Part shown: one piece after another, positions 39,438 to 48,544 of the stretch
How positions within the stretch are numbered: the stretch's first letter is position 1
Layout: each line of letters opens with the position of its first letter
Assembly: GCF_001286805.1 (NCBI RefSeq)
Contig: NZ_CXYV01000001.1
Location: 1-64,000 of the forward strand
DNA length: 64,000 nt
Direction: 5' to 3'
Source: Kallipyga gabonensis
Lineage (GTDB): Bacteria; Bacillota; Clostridia; Tissierellales; Peptoniphilaceae
Program-made: the position numbers and the translations under genes
Notes under the pieces: generated by a model
The model's database searches: none
Seen by the model: the letters and a program-made list of their open reading frames with translations, nothing else
What the model was told of the DNA's origin: nothing

Positions 39438-40343
39438 CTATCCCCTATACTTATCCAGATCTTCCTCTTTCAGGCCCAAGTCCTTCATCAGGCTTTCTTT
39501 TGCATCAGCAAGAAGATCTTCTTCTTCCTTGGCCAGTTTGGGATAGGTTATATCCAGCTTTTGGAAGAATTCCTTGAGGATTTCCGAGACGACGTAGCGG
39601 GTGTACCACTTCCGGTCGGCCGGGATGATGAACCAGGGGGCCCCATCCGTTGACGTCTCTTCCATGAGCTCCTCATAAATCTTCTGGTATTCCTTCCAGT
39701 ACTTCCTCTCCCGGATGTCCGAAGAGGAGAACTTCCAGTTTTTGTTGGGCTGGACCACCCGCTCCAGGAGACGCTCGGCCTGCTCATCCTTGGAGACGTG
39801 GAGGAAGAACTTCAAGATATGGAAGCCGTTTTCTTCGAGGTATTCTTCCCAGTTCCGGATCTGCTTGTAGCGGCGGGACCAGATTTTTTTATCCACCAGG
39901 CGGTCCGGAAGTTGGGACCCTTCCAAAAGGTTATGGACCCGGGTGACCAGGACATCCTCATAGTGGGACCGGTTGAAGACCGCCACCTCCCCCCGCCGGG
40001 GCAAGGCCTGGTTACACCGCCAGAGGTAGTCGTGGTCCTGCTCATCCGCTGTGGGCTCATCGAAGGGGATAACCTTGAGTCCCTGGGGATTGATATAGGT
40101 CAAGACTTTTTTAATTAACCCGTCTTTCCCGGCGGCATCCATGGCCTGGATGACGATGATAAGGCCGTGCTGGTTGTCAGCATACATGACTTCCTGCGCC
40201 TCCCTGAAGGCCTCCCCGTTGTCCGGAAGAAGATGGTCATAAACTTCTTCTTTCGTCAGATCTCCCTTATAGGAGGTGTCCCATTTTTTCAGGTCGACCT
40301 TGTCGCCCTCTTTCACGCGAAATTGATCCCACATTGTAGACAT
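39438..40343 (-). CDS. ppk2: Polyphosphate kinase 2 family protein
   Basis: A 301-residue PPK2 that uses polyphosphate to phosphorylate AMP/ADP or other nucleotides. Walker A AMDAAGKDG (67-75), a Walker B-like region, and NRSHYEDVLV with the lid-region KFFLHVSKDEQAERL are all typical. Length and sequence suit class I/III PPK2 enzymes; the nucleotide preference cannot be read off. The start is ATG 40343 with GGAAGG upstream; the open frame runs 38 codons further but has no ribosome site there. Single gene between two terminators. Confidence 0.92.
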   Translation of the reverse strand: MSTMWDQFRVKEGDKVDLKKWDTSYKGDLTKEEVYDHLLPDNGEAFREAQEVMYADNQHGLIIVIQAMDAAGKDGLIKKVLTYINPQGLKVIPFDEPTADEQDHDYLWRCNQALPRRGEVAVFNRSHYEDVLVTRVHNLLEGSQLPDRLVDKKIWSRRYKQIRNWEEYLEENGFHILKFFLHVSKDEQAERLLERVVQPNKNWKFSSSDIRERKYWKEYQKIYEELMEETSTDGAPWFIIPADRKWYTRYVVSEILKEFFQKLDITYPKLAKEEEDLLADAKESLMKDLGLKEEDLDKYRG

Positions 40344-40464
40344 AAGACCTTCCTTTCCGATTGCAGAAAAGGACCCCTCCTTCCGGGATGGGGTCCCCTT
40401 TTTTGACGTCCACTCTTTTTCCCAGTATACCAAATGGAAAGGTCTTTGGAAATCCATTTCTTCC

Positions 40465-41646
40465 CTATTTTTGGGGGCGGAGGCGGTAGCGACGGAGGAT
40501 CAGGGTGAGGACAAAATAAGCCGCCATCATGAGGACCATGACCAGGATCGATCGCTCAAAGGAAGCGACCTGGGTCGGGCCGAAGTGGGTGGATTGGACC
40601 GAATCAGAAATGGCTTCAATGTTCCAATAGGTTGGAAAAATGGAGGACATGGCGTGGAGCCTGGTATCGACAAAGGACCGGTCGATAAATACCCCGGAAG
40701 CAAAGGCCACCAGGAGGGTGAAGATGGTCTGGAAGAACTTGAAGGACCTCTTTTGGAAGAGGAGGTAGACACAGAAGAGGGAAAGACTGGTGGCGGACAG
40801 CATATGGACGAAGGAGGACAGGAGGGCCCAACGGATCTGGGGACGTCCATAAAGGTCAAGGGACCCCTCGATTATGGTCAGGGTAACCAAGAAAAATAGC
40901 CAGAGAACCGACATGAGAAGAAAAGAGGCCAGGAGGATCTCACCCAGGGTGCGGACCTCCGAATATCCCGATATTTGTATCCTTCTTCGGACCGTGTCCT
41001 TTTCAATCGCCATGATGGCAATGCCCAAAAAGGACAGGGCCATGGACAGGATCCCGTAGTCCATGAAGCCCAGGGGGCCGATGAAGGCTACCGCCTTGGC
41101 GTCGTTGCGGCCCTCTTCGTCAAGAATTTTGCCCAGGGGCTGGGAATCAGCAATTTTCAAGCTCTGACGGATGGCATAGTCTTCTCCATCGGCATCCAGA
41201 GGGTCCTTTTGGGTGGCTTGAAAAACTCGGATGAAAGAAAGGTATTGGTCCGCCTGGGCCTGGACCAGGACCTGGTTTTTCTCATAGAGGTTGCCCACCA
41301 CTTCAAGGGAAGGCTGGCCCCCCTTGTAGAAGCTGTCTGAAAATCCCTTGGGGATGATGAGGCCCAGAGCAAATTCATAATTATAGGCCCCGTCGACCAT
41401 CTCCTGCCGGGTCAGGGTCTTATCGATGACGGTGTCCTTCATCCGGTAGAGGTCGACCAGCCCCTTGGAAAGCGGAGTTTGGTCCTGGTCATCAAGGACA
41501 ATTTTTGCCTGGGTATATTCCACCACCTTGTCCTGCTTGGTCACCTTGGTGGTCAAAAATACCAGGGAAAGGAAGATGACAAAATAGAGGAAAAAGACCC
41601 CTTTATTGCGGGAGACGATTTTGAAAAAGAGCTTAAAGATTTTCAT
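40465..41646 (-). CDS. ABC-2 transporter permease
   Basis: A 393-residue permease with one N-terminal helix (about 15-33), an extracellular loop of about 150 residues, and five or six helices in the C-terminal half. This is the ABC2_membrane_3 layout of drug and antibiotic exporters. Its start overlaps the sister permease by 14 bp. With the ATPase at 42789-43763 it forms a three-gene exporter like LnrLMN of Bacillus (linearmycin resistance), with the permeases as a heterodimer. Substrate unknown. Confidence 0.88.
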   Translation of the reverse strand: MKIFKLFFKIVSRNKGVFFLYFVIFLSLVFLTTKVTKQDKVVEYTQAKIVLDDQDQTPLSKGLVDLYRMKDTVIDKTLTRQEMVDGAYNYEFALGLIIPKGFSDSFYKGGQPSLEVVGNLYEKNQVLVQAQADQYLSFIRVFQATQKDPLDADGEDYAIRQSLKIADSQPLGKILDEEGRNDAKAVAFIGPLGFMDYGILSMALSFLGIAIMAIEKDTVRRRIQISGYSEVRTLGEILLASFLLMSVLWLFFLVTLTIIEGSLDLYGRPQIRWALLSSFVHMLSATSLSLFCVYLLFQKRSFKFFQTIFTLLVAFASGVFIDRSFVDTRLHAMSSIFPTYWNIEAISDSVQSTHFGPTQVASFERSILVMVLMMAAYFVLTLILRRYRLRPQK

Positions 41647-42796
41647 ATTTTTTCCTCCTCACAAAGACCAAGGTGAAGATAAAGAGGACCAGGCAGACCA
41701 GGGATAGGCGGCTGATGGTGGCCAGATAGCGATCGGTCGGCCCCTCCAACTTGAGAATATAGAGCCCCTGAGAGACGATACCGATGGGGTTGACCGACTG
41801 GATCACGGAGAGAATGGGACTTTTCTGGACGATAGGGATGATTCCCTCCCCCATCATGCCGGAGAGAAAGCCGAAGAAGAGGGGGAGGCCGATGCCCAGG
41901 GCATTACCCAGCTTCTGATTTTTCCCCAGAAGACTTCCGGCTACCGTTCCAAAGAGGATGGCGGCCGCCGTTCCCAACCACAGAAGGATGAGGTTTTCGA
42001 TATGGTGGCCTCCATAATCAAGGCCCAAAAATTGTGAGTAATAATAAGCAATGGTGATAATGATCATTTGGAAAAAGATCAAGGGGACCATGTCCGTGAG
42101 AAAAAGGAGCCACTTGGACTTGGGGCCGGCCAGGCGGCGGAGGGCCAGCGGAGTCTGGTTGGCCTCGACCTGGGAGACTGCCTGTAATCCCTCATGGATG
42201 GGGAAAAAGGAGAGATAGGCCAGGGCGGCGAAGAAGTATTGGTAGAAAGCTTCCACTCCTTTTTGTTTGGACGTGACCTCGACTCCTTGGAATGGCCGGT
42301 CCTCTTTCATCCCCTGGGCCATGGTCCTATCCGGCATGGCCAGGTGGCCATCCCGAATCCCACTGGATATGGCTTCTTCTAAGGCAGGAATGGAGTTCAT
42401 CTGCTGAAGGACCTCCCTGACCACGGTTGCCGGATAGGGATTGGAGTAACCCAGGAGAAAGTCCCACTTCCGCTTTCCCTTTTCTTCCACCGGGTAGACC
42501 AGGGCCTTAATCTCATCCTCCCGCAAGGCATCCTTTAGGACCTTTAAGTCCTTATCTGTTCTCTTGACCTCAACAAAGTCAATGCTTTCAAAGACGTCAG
42601 CGACTTTTTGGTCCGCCTCTTCCTGGACCACGATGCCCAATTCGATTTTGGGAAAGCGGGTGGAATCCTTACTGGCCAGGTTGCCCAGGGCAAAATAAAA
42701 GATAGTGAAGTAGGCCAGAGGAAAAATGATCGACCAGATTATATAGTCCTTACTTCGCAGGAAAGATTTCACACTGTAGGACATCATTCTAAGCAT
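41633..42796 (-). CDS. ABC-2 transporter permease
   Basis: A 387-residue permease with the same plan as its neighbour: one N-terminal helix (IIWSIIFPLAYFTIFYF), a long external loop and a C-terminal membrane half. The start is ATG 42796, with AAGGAG ten bases upstream, overlapping the ATPase stop by 8 bp. Tight packing shows co-translation of the ATPase and two permeases. Likely role is export of a lipophilic antimicrobial or envelope-active compound. Confidence 0.88.
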   Translation of the reverse strand: MLRMMSYSVKSFLRSKDYIIWSIIFPLAYFTIFYFALGNLASKDSTRFPKIELGIVVQEEADQKVADVFESIDFVEVKRTDKDLKVLKDALREDEIKALVYPVEEKGKRKWDFLLGYSNPYPATVVREVLQQMNSIPALEEAISSGIRDGHLAMPDRTMAQGMKEDRPFQGVEVTSKQKGVEAFYQYFFAALAYLSFFPIHEGLQAVSQVEANQTPLALRRLAGPKSKWLLFLTDMVPLIFFQMIIITIAYYYSQFLGLDYGGHHIENLILLWLGTAAAILFGTVAGSLLGKNQKLGNALGIGLPLFFGFLSGMMGEGIIPIVQKSPILSVIQSVNPIGIVSQGLYILKLEGPTDRYLATISRLSLVCLVLFIFTLVFVRRKKYENL

Positions 42797-43763
42797 GGTC
42801 ACGAAGCTCCTTTCCGGTGATTTCCAGGAAGACATCGTTGAGGGAAGGACGGCGGGAAGTGACGGAAAGCGGGTTGATCCCTTCCTCCTCCATCCGGTGG
42901 ATCAGGCTCATGAGCCGGTCGGATCCGGCCTTCATCTTTAAGCTGAGTCTGCCTTCATGGAAAGAAGAAGTGAGGACCTCGGGATCCTGCCTGACCTCGT
43001 CAATAAAGCCTTGGGGCAAATCGAAGGAGACGATTTCGATGGTCTCCCCGATCGAGGACATGGCTAAAACGTCATCGATGGTTCCCTGGGCAATGATCTG
43101 GCCGTGGTCCAGTATCGCCAGACGGTCGCAAAGGAATTCCACCTCCTCCATGTAGTGGGTGGTATAGACCACGGTCGCCCCCCGGCGGTTGAGCTCCTTG
43201 ATCCCTTCCAGGATTTGATTTCTGGACTGGGGGTCAACGGCCACGGTCGGCTCATCCAGAAAGATGAGCTTGGGCTGGTGGGCGATCCCGCAGGCCAGGT
43301 TGAGCCGACGCTTAAGCCCGCCGGAAAGCTGGGCCGGACGGAATTTTCGGAAATCCTCCAGGTGGACAAAGGCGATGGCGGCATCCACCAAATCCCGCCT
43401 CTTCTTGGCATCGGAAATATAGAGACCACAGAAGAGGTCGATATTTTCAAAAACGGTCAGCTCCTCATAGAGGGCGATGTCCTGGGGGACCAGGCCAATG
43501 TCCTTTTTGATCGCTAAGGCGTCCGGATGCATAGGCTGGCCAAAAATCCGGATCTTCCCGTGATCGTAGGAGAGAAGCGACAAAACGGAATGGATGAGGG
43601 TGGACTTGCCGGACCCGTTGGGTCCCAGGAGTCCAAAGATCTCCCCCTCTTGGATGGTTAAAGACAGGTGGTTGATGGCCACCAGTTCCTTGTAGCGTTT
43701 GACCAAATCCTCAATTTCAATGGCCTTGCTTCTTTCTTCGGGATGGTTGATTGCATCTTTCAT
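42789..43763 (-). CDS. ABC transporter ATP-binding protein (drug exporter type)
   Basis: A 324-residue ATPase with Walker A GPNGSGKST, Q-loop LVPQDIALYEELTVFEN, signature LSGGLKRRLNLACGI, Walker B LIFLDEPTVAVD and the H-loop TTHYMEE. The long C-terminal extension (about 220-324) is typical of DrrA/LnrL-type exporters. The start is ATG 43763 behind AAAGGGGG. First gene of the exporter operon, transcribed away from the histidine kinase. Confidence 0.94.
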   Translation of the reverse strand: MKDAINHPEERSKAIEIEDLVKRYKELVAINHLSLTIQEGEIFGLLGPNGSGKSTLIHSVLSLLSYDHGKIRIFGQPMHPDALAIKKDIGLVPQDIALYEELTVFENIDLFCGLYISDAKKRRDLVDAAIAFVHLEDFRKFRPAQLSGGLKRRLNLACGIAHQPKLIFLDEPTVAVDPQSRNQILEGIKELNRRGATVVYTTHYMEEVEFLCDRLAILDHGQIIAQGTIDDVLAMSSIGETIEIVSFDLPQGFIDEVRQDPEVLTSSFHEGRLSLKMKAGSDRLMSLIHRMEEEGINPLSVTSRRPSLNDVFLEITGKELRDHA

Positions 43764-43810
43764 CCTTGCCCCCTTTATGCTCAAAATTTGTTGACGGTGG
43801 ATTCATGGTC

Positions 43811-43891
43811 ATTATATCGAGGCCCCACTCCCCCTGCCCAGTTCAAAAGGTCACAAAAGGATGTGACAAATGTCAGGTCTTTTCGTAAAAT
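43811..43891. promoter_or_regulatory. Divergent promoter region with operator-like repeats
   Basis: Plus strand: GTGACA (43863-43868), 17 bp, TAAAAT (43886-43891) for the kinase operon. Minus strand: TATAAT (43816-43811) for the exporter, with no -35, which suggests it needs an activator. Between them lie the overlapping palindromes TCACA/TGTGA (43851-43866) and TGACA/TGTCA (43864-43875). These are good candidate sites for the response regulator encoded next door. Confidence 0.55.
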
Positions 43892-43929
43892 ACTGGTGTA
43901 GGGTCTTGAAAAGAAAGTGAGAAGAAGCC

Positions 43930-45024
43930 ATGAAGAAAAGCTTATTTGCCTGGGTAATCATCCTGTTTTTATCCCTTAGTTCTTCTTTTCTCCTCTCTTC
44001 CACTCCCCCTTCCATGGCCTTTCTTTATGGTCTGACCCTGGCCTCCGGCCTCCTTTTTTATGCCGGTCAATGGCTTTCTCTCCTCTCCCCGGCTCCTGAC
44101 CTGGCCTATCTTGCCCTTCTTGGCCTGGCCGTCCCCTTCCCTTCCTGCCTGGCCCTCCTCCCCTCCCTCCCCTTCCTGGTCCCCCTGGGAAAACTTTCCT
44201 TGATCTTCTTTGCCCTGGGCTTCTTCTTCCACCTGACCCACCCCCTCTCCTACCTCTATTGGTTCCTCCTCACCCTCACCGCCCACTACCTCCACCGGGA
44301 GGCAGTGGAAAGTCAGGAAAGGAAGGATCGGCTCCTGGCCATGGTGGATGACTACGAAGGCCGGATCCGCCGGCTCCAGACGGTCTACCTGGAAAGCCAA
44401 ACCCGGTCCCTGGTCAACAAGCGCAATGCCGTCCTTGAAGAGCGGAACCGGATCGCCCGAGAAATCCATGATTCGGTGGGGCACCAGCTTACCGGGACCA
44501 TCCTCCAATTGGCGGCTCTGGAGGCAACAATGGATGACCCCTCCTCCCTCGCCGGAGTCCGCAAGCAGGTGGAAGGGGCCCTGGACCAGATCCGGCGGTC
44601 AGTCCATGCCATGCGGGACCAATCCCTCTCCATCGAAAGCCAACTCCAGAAACTGGCAGAAAATTACACCTTCTGTCCCGTCCACCTGGATATAAAAATT
44701 CAGGACCAGCCCGGCCCCTCCCTCCACTATTTCATCCTTCTTTCGGCCAGCGAAGCCCTACAAAACACGGCCAAGCACTCCCGGGCCAGCCGTTTTGACC
44801 TGAGTCTTAAGCAATACAACGACCAATACCTCCTCCTTCTCTGGGATAATGGAGGGTGGGAGGGTGAAAAAGAAAAAGACCCCGGCAATTCCGGTATGGG
44901 CCTTTTGTCCATGAAGGAAGGGGTTCTCACTCTTGGTGGCAGCATGAAAATCAACCAAGAGAACGGCTTCCACATCTTCATCCAGGTCCCACGGGAAGAG
45001 TCCCCGGGAAAGGAGATCCTATGA
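43930..45024 (+). CDS. NarL/DesK-type sensor histidine kinase
   Basis: A 364-residue membrane kinase. About five hydrophobic helices occupy residues 8-120 with short loops, so the signal is probably sensed in the membrane. A coiled linker follows, then HisKA_3 with phospho-acceptor His180 in REIHDSVGHQL. The HATPase domain has SASEALQNTAKHS (272-284), WDNGGW (305-310) and SGMGL (321-325). It overlaps the response regulator gene as ATGA. Divergent from the ABC-2 exporter it probably controls, as in LnrJK/LnrLMN. Confidence 0.92.
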   Translation: MKKSLFAWVIILFLSLSSSFLLSSTPPSMAFLYGLTLASGLLFYAGQWLSLLSPAPDLAYLALLGLAVPFPSCLALLPSLPFLVPLGKLSLIFFALGFFFHLTHPLSYLYWFLLTLTAHYLHREAVESQERKDRLLAMVDDYEGRIRRLQTVYLESQTRSLVNKRNAVLEERNRIAREIHDSVGHQLTGTILQLAALEATMDDPSSLAGVRKQVEGALDQIRRSVHAMRDQSLSIESQLQKLAENYTFCPVHLDIKIQDQPGPSLHYFILLSASEALQNTAKHSRASRFDLSLKQYNDQYLLLLWDNGGWEGEKEKDPGNSGMGLLSMKEGVLTLGGSMKINQENGFHIFIQVPREESPGKEIL

Positions 45025-45668
45025 TTCGTATTGTGATTGTTGACGACGACCCCATCGTCTGCCAAAGCCTATCCCTCATTGCAGAATCCCAATCAAAGAA
45101 GGAGGGTCTCCCTATCCGGGTTGTGGCCCAGGGAAATGACGGGAAGGAGGCGGTCAGCCTCTATGAGGCCCACCGGCCGGACCTCCTCCTCATGGACATC
45201 CGGATGAAGGATATGGACGGGCTGGAAGCCTGCCGGCTTATCCGTGAAAAAGACCCCGAGGCCAAGGTCCTCTTCCTGACCACCTTCCTGGATGATGATT
45301 ACATCATCCAAGCCCTCCGCTTGGGTGCCAGGGGCTACCTGGTTAAGTCGGATGTCCGGGGCCTCCTTCCTGCCATTTATGCGATTCAAGAGGGCTCCCG
45401 GGTTTTCGGGGATGCCATTGCCGAAAAAATCCCCGACCTGATCAACCATGTTCCTAACCGCCTTGAACAAAGACCATTTTTTCACGACCTGACCGAAAAA
45501 GAGTGGGAATTAGTGGAAATGGTTGCCCAGGGAAAAAATAACAAAGAAATGGCTCAAGCCCTTTTTCTATCGGAGGGAACCATAAGAAATTACCTCTCCA
45601 TAATCTTGGAGAAATTAGACCTTCGTGACCGAACCCAGTTGGCTGTTGCTTATTATAAAGAGCAATAA
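45021..45668 (+). CDS. NarL/LuxR-family response regulator
   Basis: A 215-residue regulator. The receiver domain has DDD (8-10), phospho-acceptor Asp59 in LLMDIRMKDMDG, and conserved Thr/Lys in FLTTF and VKSD. The LuxR HTH (about 150-210) contains MVAQGKNNKEMAQALFLSEG, with the recognition helix in GTIRNYLS. Translationally coupled to the kinase. It probably binds the palindromes at 43851-43875 and activates the exporter operon. Confidence 0.94.
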   Translation: MIRIVIVDDDPIVCQSLSLIAESQSKKEGLPIRVVAQGNDGKEAVSLYEAHRPDLLLMDIRMKDMDGLEACRLIREKDPEAKVLFLTTFLDDDYIIQALRLGARGYLVKSDVRGLLPAIYAIQEGSRVFGDAIAEKIPDLINHVPNRLEQRPFFHDLTEKEWELVEMVAQGKNNKEMAQALFLSEGTIRNYLSIILEKLDLRDRTQLAVAYYKEQ

Positions 45669-45672
45669 AAAA

Positions 45673-45698
45673 ACCGACATCCCAAAGAGGGATGCCGG
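45673..45698. terminator. Terminator between the response regulator and GlsB-type genes
   Basis: CCGACATCCC and GGGATGCCGG form a 10-bp stem with one mismatch. The minus strand continues with seven T residues, and the plus strand with CTTTTCC, so it serves both convergent genes. Confidence 0.8.
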
Positions 45699-45717
45699 CT
45701 TTTCCACCGGTTCAATT

Positions 45718-45966
45718 TTACTTGCGGATGGCCTTGTAGATGAAAAGGCAAACGCAAGAGCCGACGAGGGCAACGATGAAGGACCAGATAGAGAATCCCT
45801 GAACTCCGGTCTTGCCGATCGCAGACATAATCCAACCGCCAACTACACCACCGAGGATACCCACGAGGATGTTGGCCATTCCACCCATTTCAGCATCCAT
45901 GCCCATAATCTTTGAGCCGATCCATCCGGCTAAAGCACCAATAATAATCCAAGATAAAAGTCCCAT
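45718..45966 (-). CDS. GlsB/YeaQ/YmgE-family membrane protein
   Basis: An 82-residue protein with three hydrophobic helices and repeated Gly (GALAGWIGSKIMG, NILVGILGGVVGGW). This is the transglycosylase-associated/GlsB family linked to general or envelope stress. The start is ATG 45966 behind CGGAGG; the longer open frame has no ribosome site. A CTTGGGTATAAT promoter element lies about 120 bp upstream. Confidence 0.9.
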   Translation of the reverse strand: MGLLSWIIIGALAGWIGSKIMGMDAEMGGMANILVGILGGVVGGWIMSAIGKTGVQGFSIWSFIVALVGSCVCLFIYKAIRK

Positions 45967-46081
45967 ACTTACCTCCGTATCTTTTTTCACCCTTGAGGAA
46001 AAATCCCCAAATTCCAAATTTATTCAACAATCAATGAATAATAGCCCTTACAAAAGGTTCTTCTCTTTTGTAAGCTTTATT

Positions 46082-46108
46082 ATTATACCCAAGCAATTAA
46101 CTCTTAAC
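46082..46108 (-). promoter_or_regulatory. SigB-like promoter of the GlsB-type gene
   Basis: Minus strand GTTAAG (46108-46103), a 12-bp spacer, then GGGTAT (46090-46085) continuing as GGGTATAAT. This fits the SigB pattern GTTTAA-N12-14-GGGTAT better than the other two copies of the CTTGGGTATA motif. GlsB-type genes are often under stress sigma factors. Confidence 0.5.
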
Positions 46109-46132
46109 AGATTTTTTTCAAAATGCCCGGGC

Positions 46133-46168
46133 AAAAAAAAAGGATCGGAGGATTATTCCTCCCGGTCC
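46133..46168 (-). terminator. Terminator overlapping the ykvI-type stop codon
   Basis: On the minus strand GGACCGGGAGGA and TCCTCCGATCC form a stem, with nine T residues after it. The loop contains the TAA stop, so the last codons of the gene are part of the terminator. Confidence 0.75.
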
Positions 46169-47394
46169 TCTTCTTTTTGTCCTTCAACCAGGTCCCGGAC
46201 CGTCTCTCGGACTTCCCGGTCATCCAGGTTGGACTTGTGGATGAGAAAATTGAGAATCCGGTATTCTCGTCGATTTAGGGATTGGTTCTCATCCAAGTGC
46301 TTTTCACTCAGGTCCATGATGAGGGACCGTCGGCCCATCTCCACCCGGATGGTTCCCCTGTGGGACATCCAGGCCCAAACCACCACACCGATGAGGAGGA
46401 GGCCGATATAGCCCAGCATGGGATACATGTAGGCGATGAGGGTCTTGAAGCCCACAAAGGAGAGGGCAAAGCCGACAAGGACCAGGCCGATCAGGACCAA
46501 AGAAAACTTTCGGGGCCGGTCGCCGGAGAAGCGGCGGGCAAGGGCGTAGTAGAGCCCCATAGCGGTGTTGAAGATCATAGCATAGATGACCAGGGACATC
46601 AGAAAGCCCAGGATGGGTGAAATTTCTTCCACCAGCTGCAACATGGGGATGTCGGAATCCATGACCCGGTCCAAGCGTACATACAAAACCATGGCAATGA
46701 CAATCCCGATCAGGCCGACAATCAGACCACCAACCAGACCTCCCCGGCCGGCCTCCTTGAGCTGGAAGGCGTTTCCGCCCAGGACGATGGCCATGGATGC
46801 TCCGGTAATGAAGCACATGGAAAAGTAGTTGATGACTGAAATCCAGATGTTGGGCAGGGTGGTGGGTAGGCTCCTGGCCAGAGCCTCATTGGCGAAGAAA
46901 TCCCCTTCCAGGTGGAGGAAGGTGTAGATGGCCGCCAGGCCGATAAAGCCGATAACGAGAATGGTGAAAGAGCCGATGATGGCTTGGACCTTGTCGAAGT
47001 CCAGGTGTCCCACCAGGATGACCAGACCCGCACATAGAGCCGATCCCAGCCAAACCGGTAGGCCGAATTGTTGGTTGAGATTTGCTCCTGCCCCGGCAAT
47101 CATGACGAAGCCGATGACAAAGCAGGTGAGGACCAGGGCCAGGTCGAGAAAGCGGTTGATCCAGGGATGGGTGATTTCCTGGAGAACCTCATCGTGCTCC
47201 GAAGCCTGAAAGTAGGACCCCAGCTGGAGGATCATGGCTCCGAGAAAGGTGTGCAAGAAGCCGACCACGATGATGCCGATGAGGCCGGCCTTTCCGAAGG
47301 CCGTAAAATATTGGAGGAGTTCCTGGCCGGAAGCCAGGCCCGCTCCGGTTAAAACGCCCACATAGGCGAAAGCAATGGATAAACTCCTAGTCAT
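46153..47394 (-). CDS. YkvI-family membrane transporter
   Basis: A 413-residue protein with ten or eleven hydrophobic helices in the APC/LeuT-like fold. The N-terminus TGAGLASGQELLQYF carries the unwound Gly-rich helix 1 typical of YkvI proteins. Substrate is not established. A charged C-terminal tail (about 360-413) is cytoplasmic. AGGAG precedes ATG 47394. It follows mnmA by 27 bp and ends the rib-mnmA transcript with a terminator. Confidence 0.82.
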   Translation of the reverse strand: MTRSLSIAFAYVGVLTGAGLASGQELLQYFTAFGKAGLIGIIVVGFLHTFLGAMILQLGSYFQASEHDEVLQEITHPWINRFLDLALVLTCFVIGFVMIAGAGANLNQQFGLPVWLGSALCAGLVILVGHLDFDKVQAIIGSFTILVIGFIGLAAIYTFLHLEGDFFANEALARSLPTTLPNIWISVINYFSMCFITGASMAIVLGGNAFQLKEAGRGGLVGGLIVGLIGIVIAMVLYVRLDRVMDSDIPMLQLVEEISPILGFLMSLVIYAMIFNTAMGLYYALARRFSGDRPRKFSLVLIGLVLVGFALSFVGFKTLIAYMYPMLGYIGLLLIGVVVWAWMSHRGTIRVEMGRRSLIMDLSEKHLDENQSLNRREYRILNFLIHKSNLDDREVRETVRDLVEGQKEEDREE

Positions 47395-47421
47395 GAAAAC
47401 TCCTGACGTTCAAGGGACAAT

Positions 47422-48495
47422 TTACTGAATGATGGTTCCCCCACCGAGGACGTAGTCCCCGTCATAAAAGACGGCGGCCTGGCCGGGGGTGACGGCCCGC
47501 TGGGGCCGGTCAAAATCCAGGGTCACGGCTCCGTCTTCCAGGGGGGTAACCCGGCAGGCCTCCTCCTGCTGGCGGTAGCGGAGTTTGGCCTTGCAGGTGA
47601 AGGGAATTAAGGGGGCCTCTCCGCTGATCCAGTGGACCCCTTCCACCAGAACCCGGCTGGAAAAAAGATCCTCCTGGTGACCCAGGATGACCCGGTTGTT
47701 CAGGGGGTCAATGGAGAGGACATAGAGGGGCTTGGCCGAAGCGATACCCAGACCCCGCCTTTGGCCGATGGTGTAGTGGATGATCCCCTTGTGGCGGCCC
47801 AGGACCTCCCCTTCTTTTGTCACGAAATCCCCTTCGGGATAGGTCCGTCCGGTCCGCTCTTCGATGACCCGGGCGTAATCCCCATCAGGGACGAAGCAGA
47901 TATCCATGGAATCCGGCTTATCCGCATTGATCAAGCCGGCTCGGTCGGCGATCTCCCGGGTTTGGCTTTTCGACATCCCGCCCAAGGGAAAGAGGGTGTG
48001 GGCCAGCTGGTCCTGGGTCAGGTTATAGAGGACGTAGGACTGGTCCTTGGAGGGATCCGCTGCCTTCTTCAGGAAGAAGGCCCCTTCCCTTTCCTCCACC
48101 TGGGCATAGTGGCCCGTGACCAGGTAGTAGAGGCCCAGGTCCCGGGCCTTTTGGTGGAGGCGGTCGAACTTCATGAACTTGTTGCAGCGGACACAGGGGT
48201 TGGGGGTCCGACCCGCCTCATAGGCTTCGATAAAGGGGTCAATGATCTTTTCTTCAAAATCATCCATGAAGTTGAAGACATGGTAAGGGATGCCCAGCTT
48301 GTCGGCGATGGCCTCCGCATCCTCAATATCCTTTGGCGAGGAGCAGAGGTGGACCTTGGAGAAGGTCAGCTCCCCCTGGTTGTGGAGGCGCATGGTCCCC
48401 CCCACGCAGTCATAGCCTTGTTCTTTCATTAAATAGGCCGCGACCGAGGAGTCCACCCCCCCGGACATGGCGATCAGTGCTGATTGTTGATTCAT
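47422..48495 (-). CDS. mnmA: tRNA 2-thiouridylase MnmA
   Basis: A 357-residue ATP-dependent enzyme placing sulfur on U34 of tRNA-Lys, Glu and Gln. The P-loop AMSGGVDSSVAA (9-20), the catalytic Cys in NPCVRCNKFMKF (about 100), and the second catalytic Cys in MDICFVPDGDY (about 200) are all present. The start is ATG 48495; the open frame extends 52 codons upstream into the ribH gene and is clearly non-coding there. It directly follows ribH, an unusual neighbour. Confidence 0.95.
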   Translation of the reverse strand: MNQQSALIAMSGGVDSSVAAYLMKEQGYDCVGGTMRLHNQGELTFSKVHLCSSPKDIEDAEAIADKLGIPYHVFNFMDDFEEKIIDPFIEAYEAGRTPNPCVRCNKFMKFDRLHQKARDLGLYYLVTGHYAQVEEREGAFFLKKAADPSKDQSYVLYNLTQDQLAHTLFPLGGMSKSQTREIADRAGLINADKPDSMDICFVPDGDYARVIEERTGRTYPEGDFVTKEGEVLGRHKGIIHYTIGQRRGLGIASAKPLYVLSIDPLNNRVILGHQEDLFSSRVLVEGVHWISGEAPLIPFTCKAKLRYRQQEEACRVTPLEDGAVTLDFDRPQRAVTPGQAAVFYDGDYVLGGGTIIQ

Positions 48496-48544
48496 GACAT
48501 TCTCTTTTCCAACAGAAGCAAGCTTGGGATGGTTGGAAATCTTT

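Noticed and set aside
47632-48432. 266-codon plus-strand frame opposite mnmA
   Set aside because: Shadow of mnmA; no start signal and no recognisable domain.
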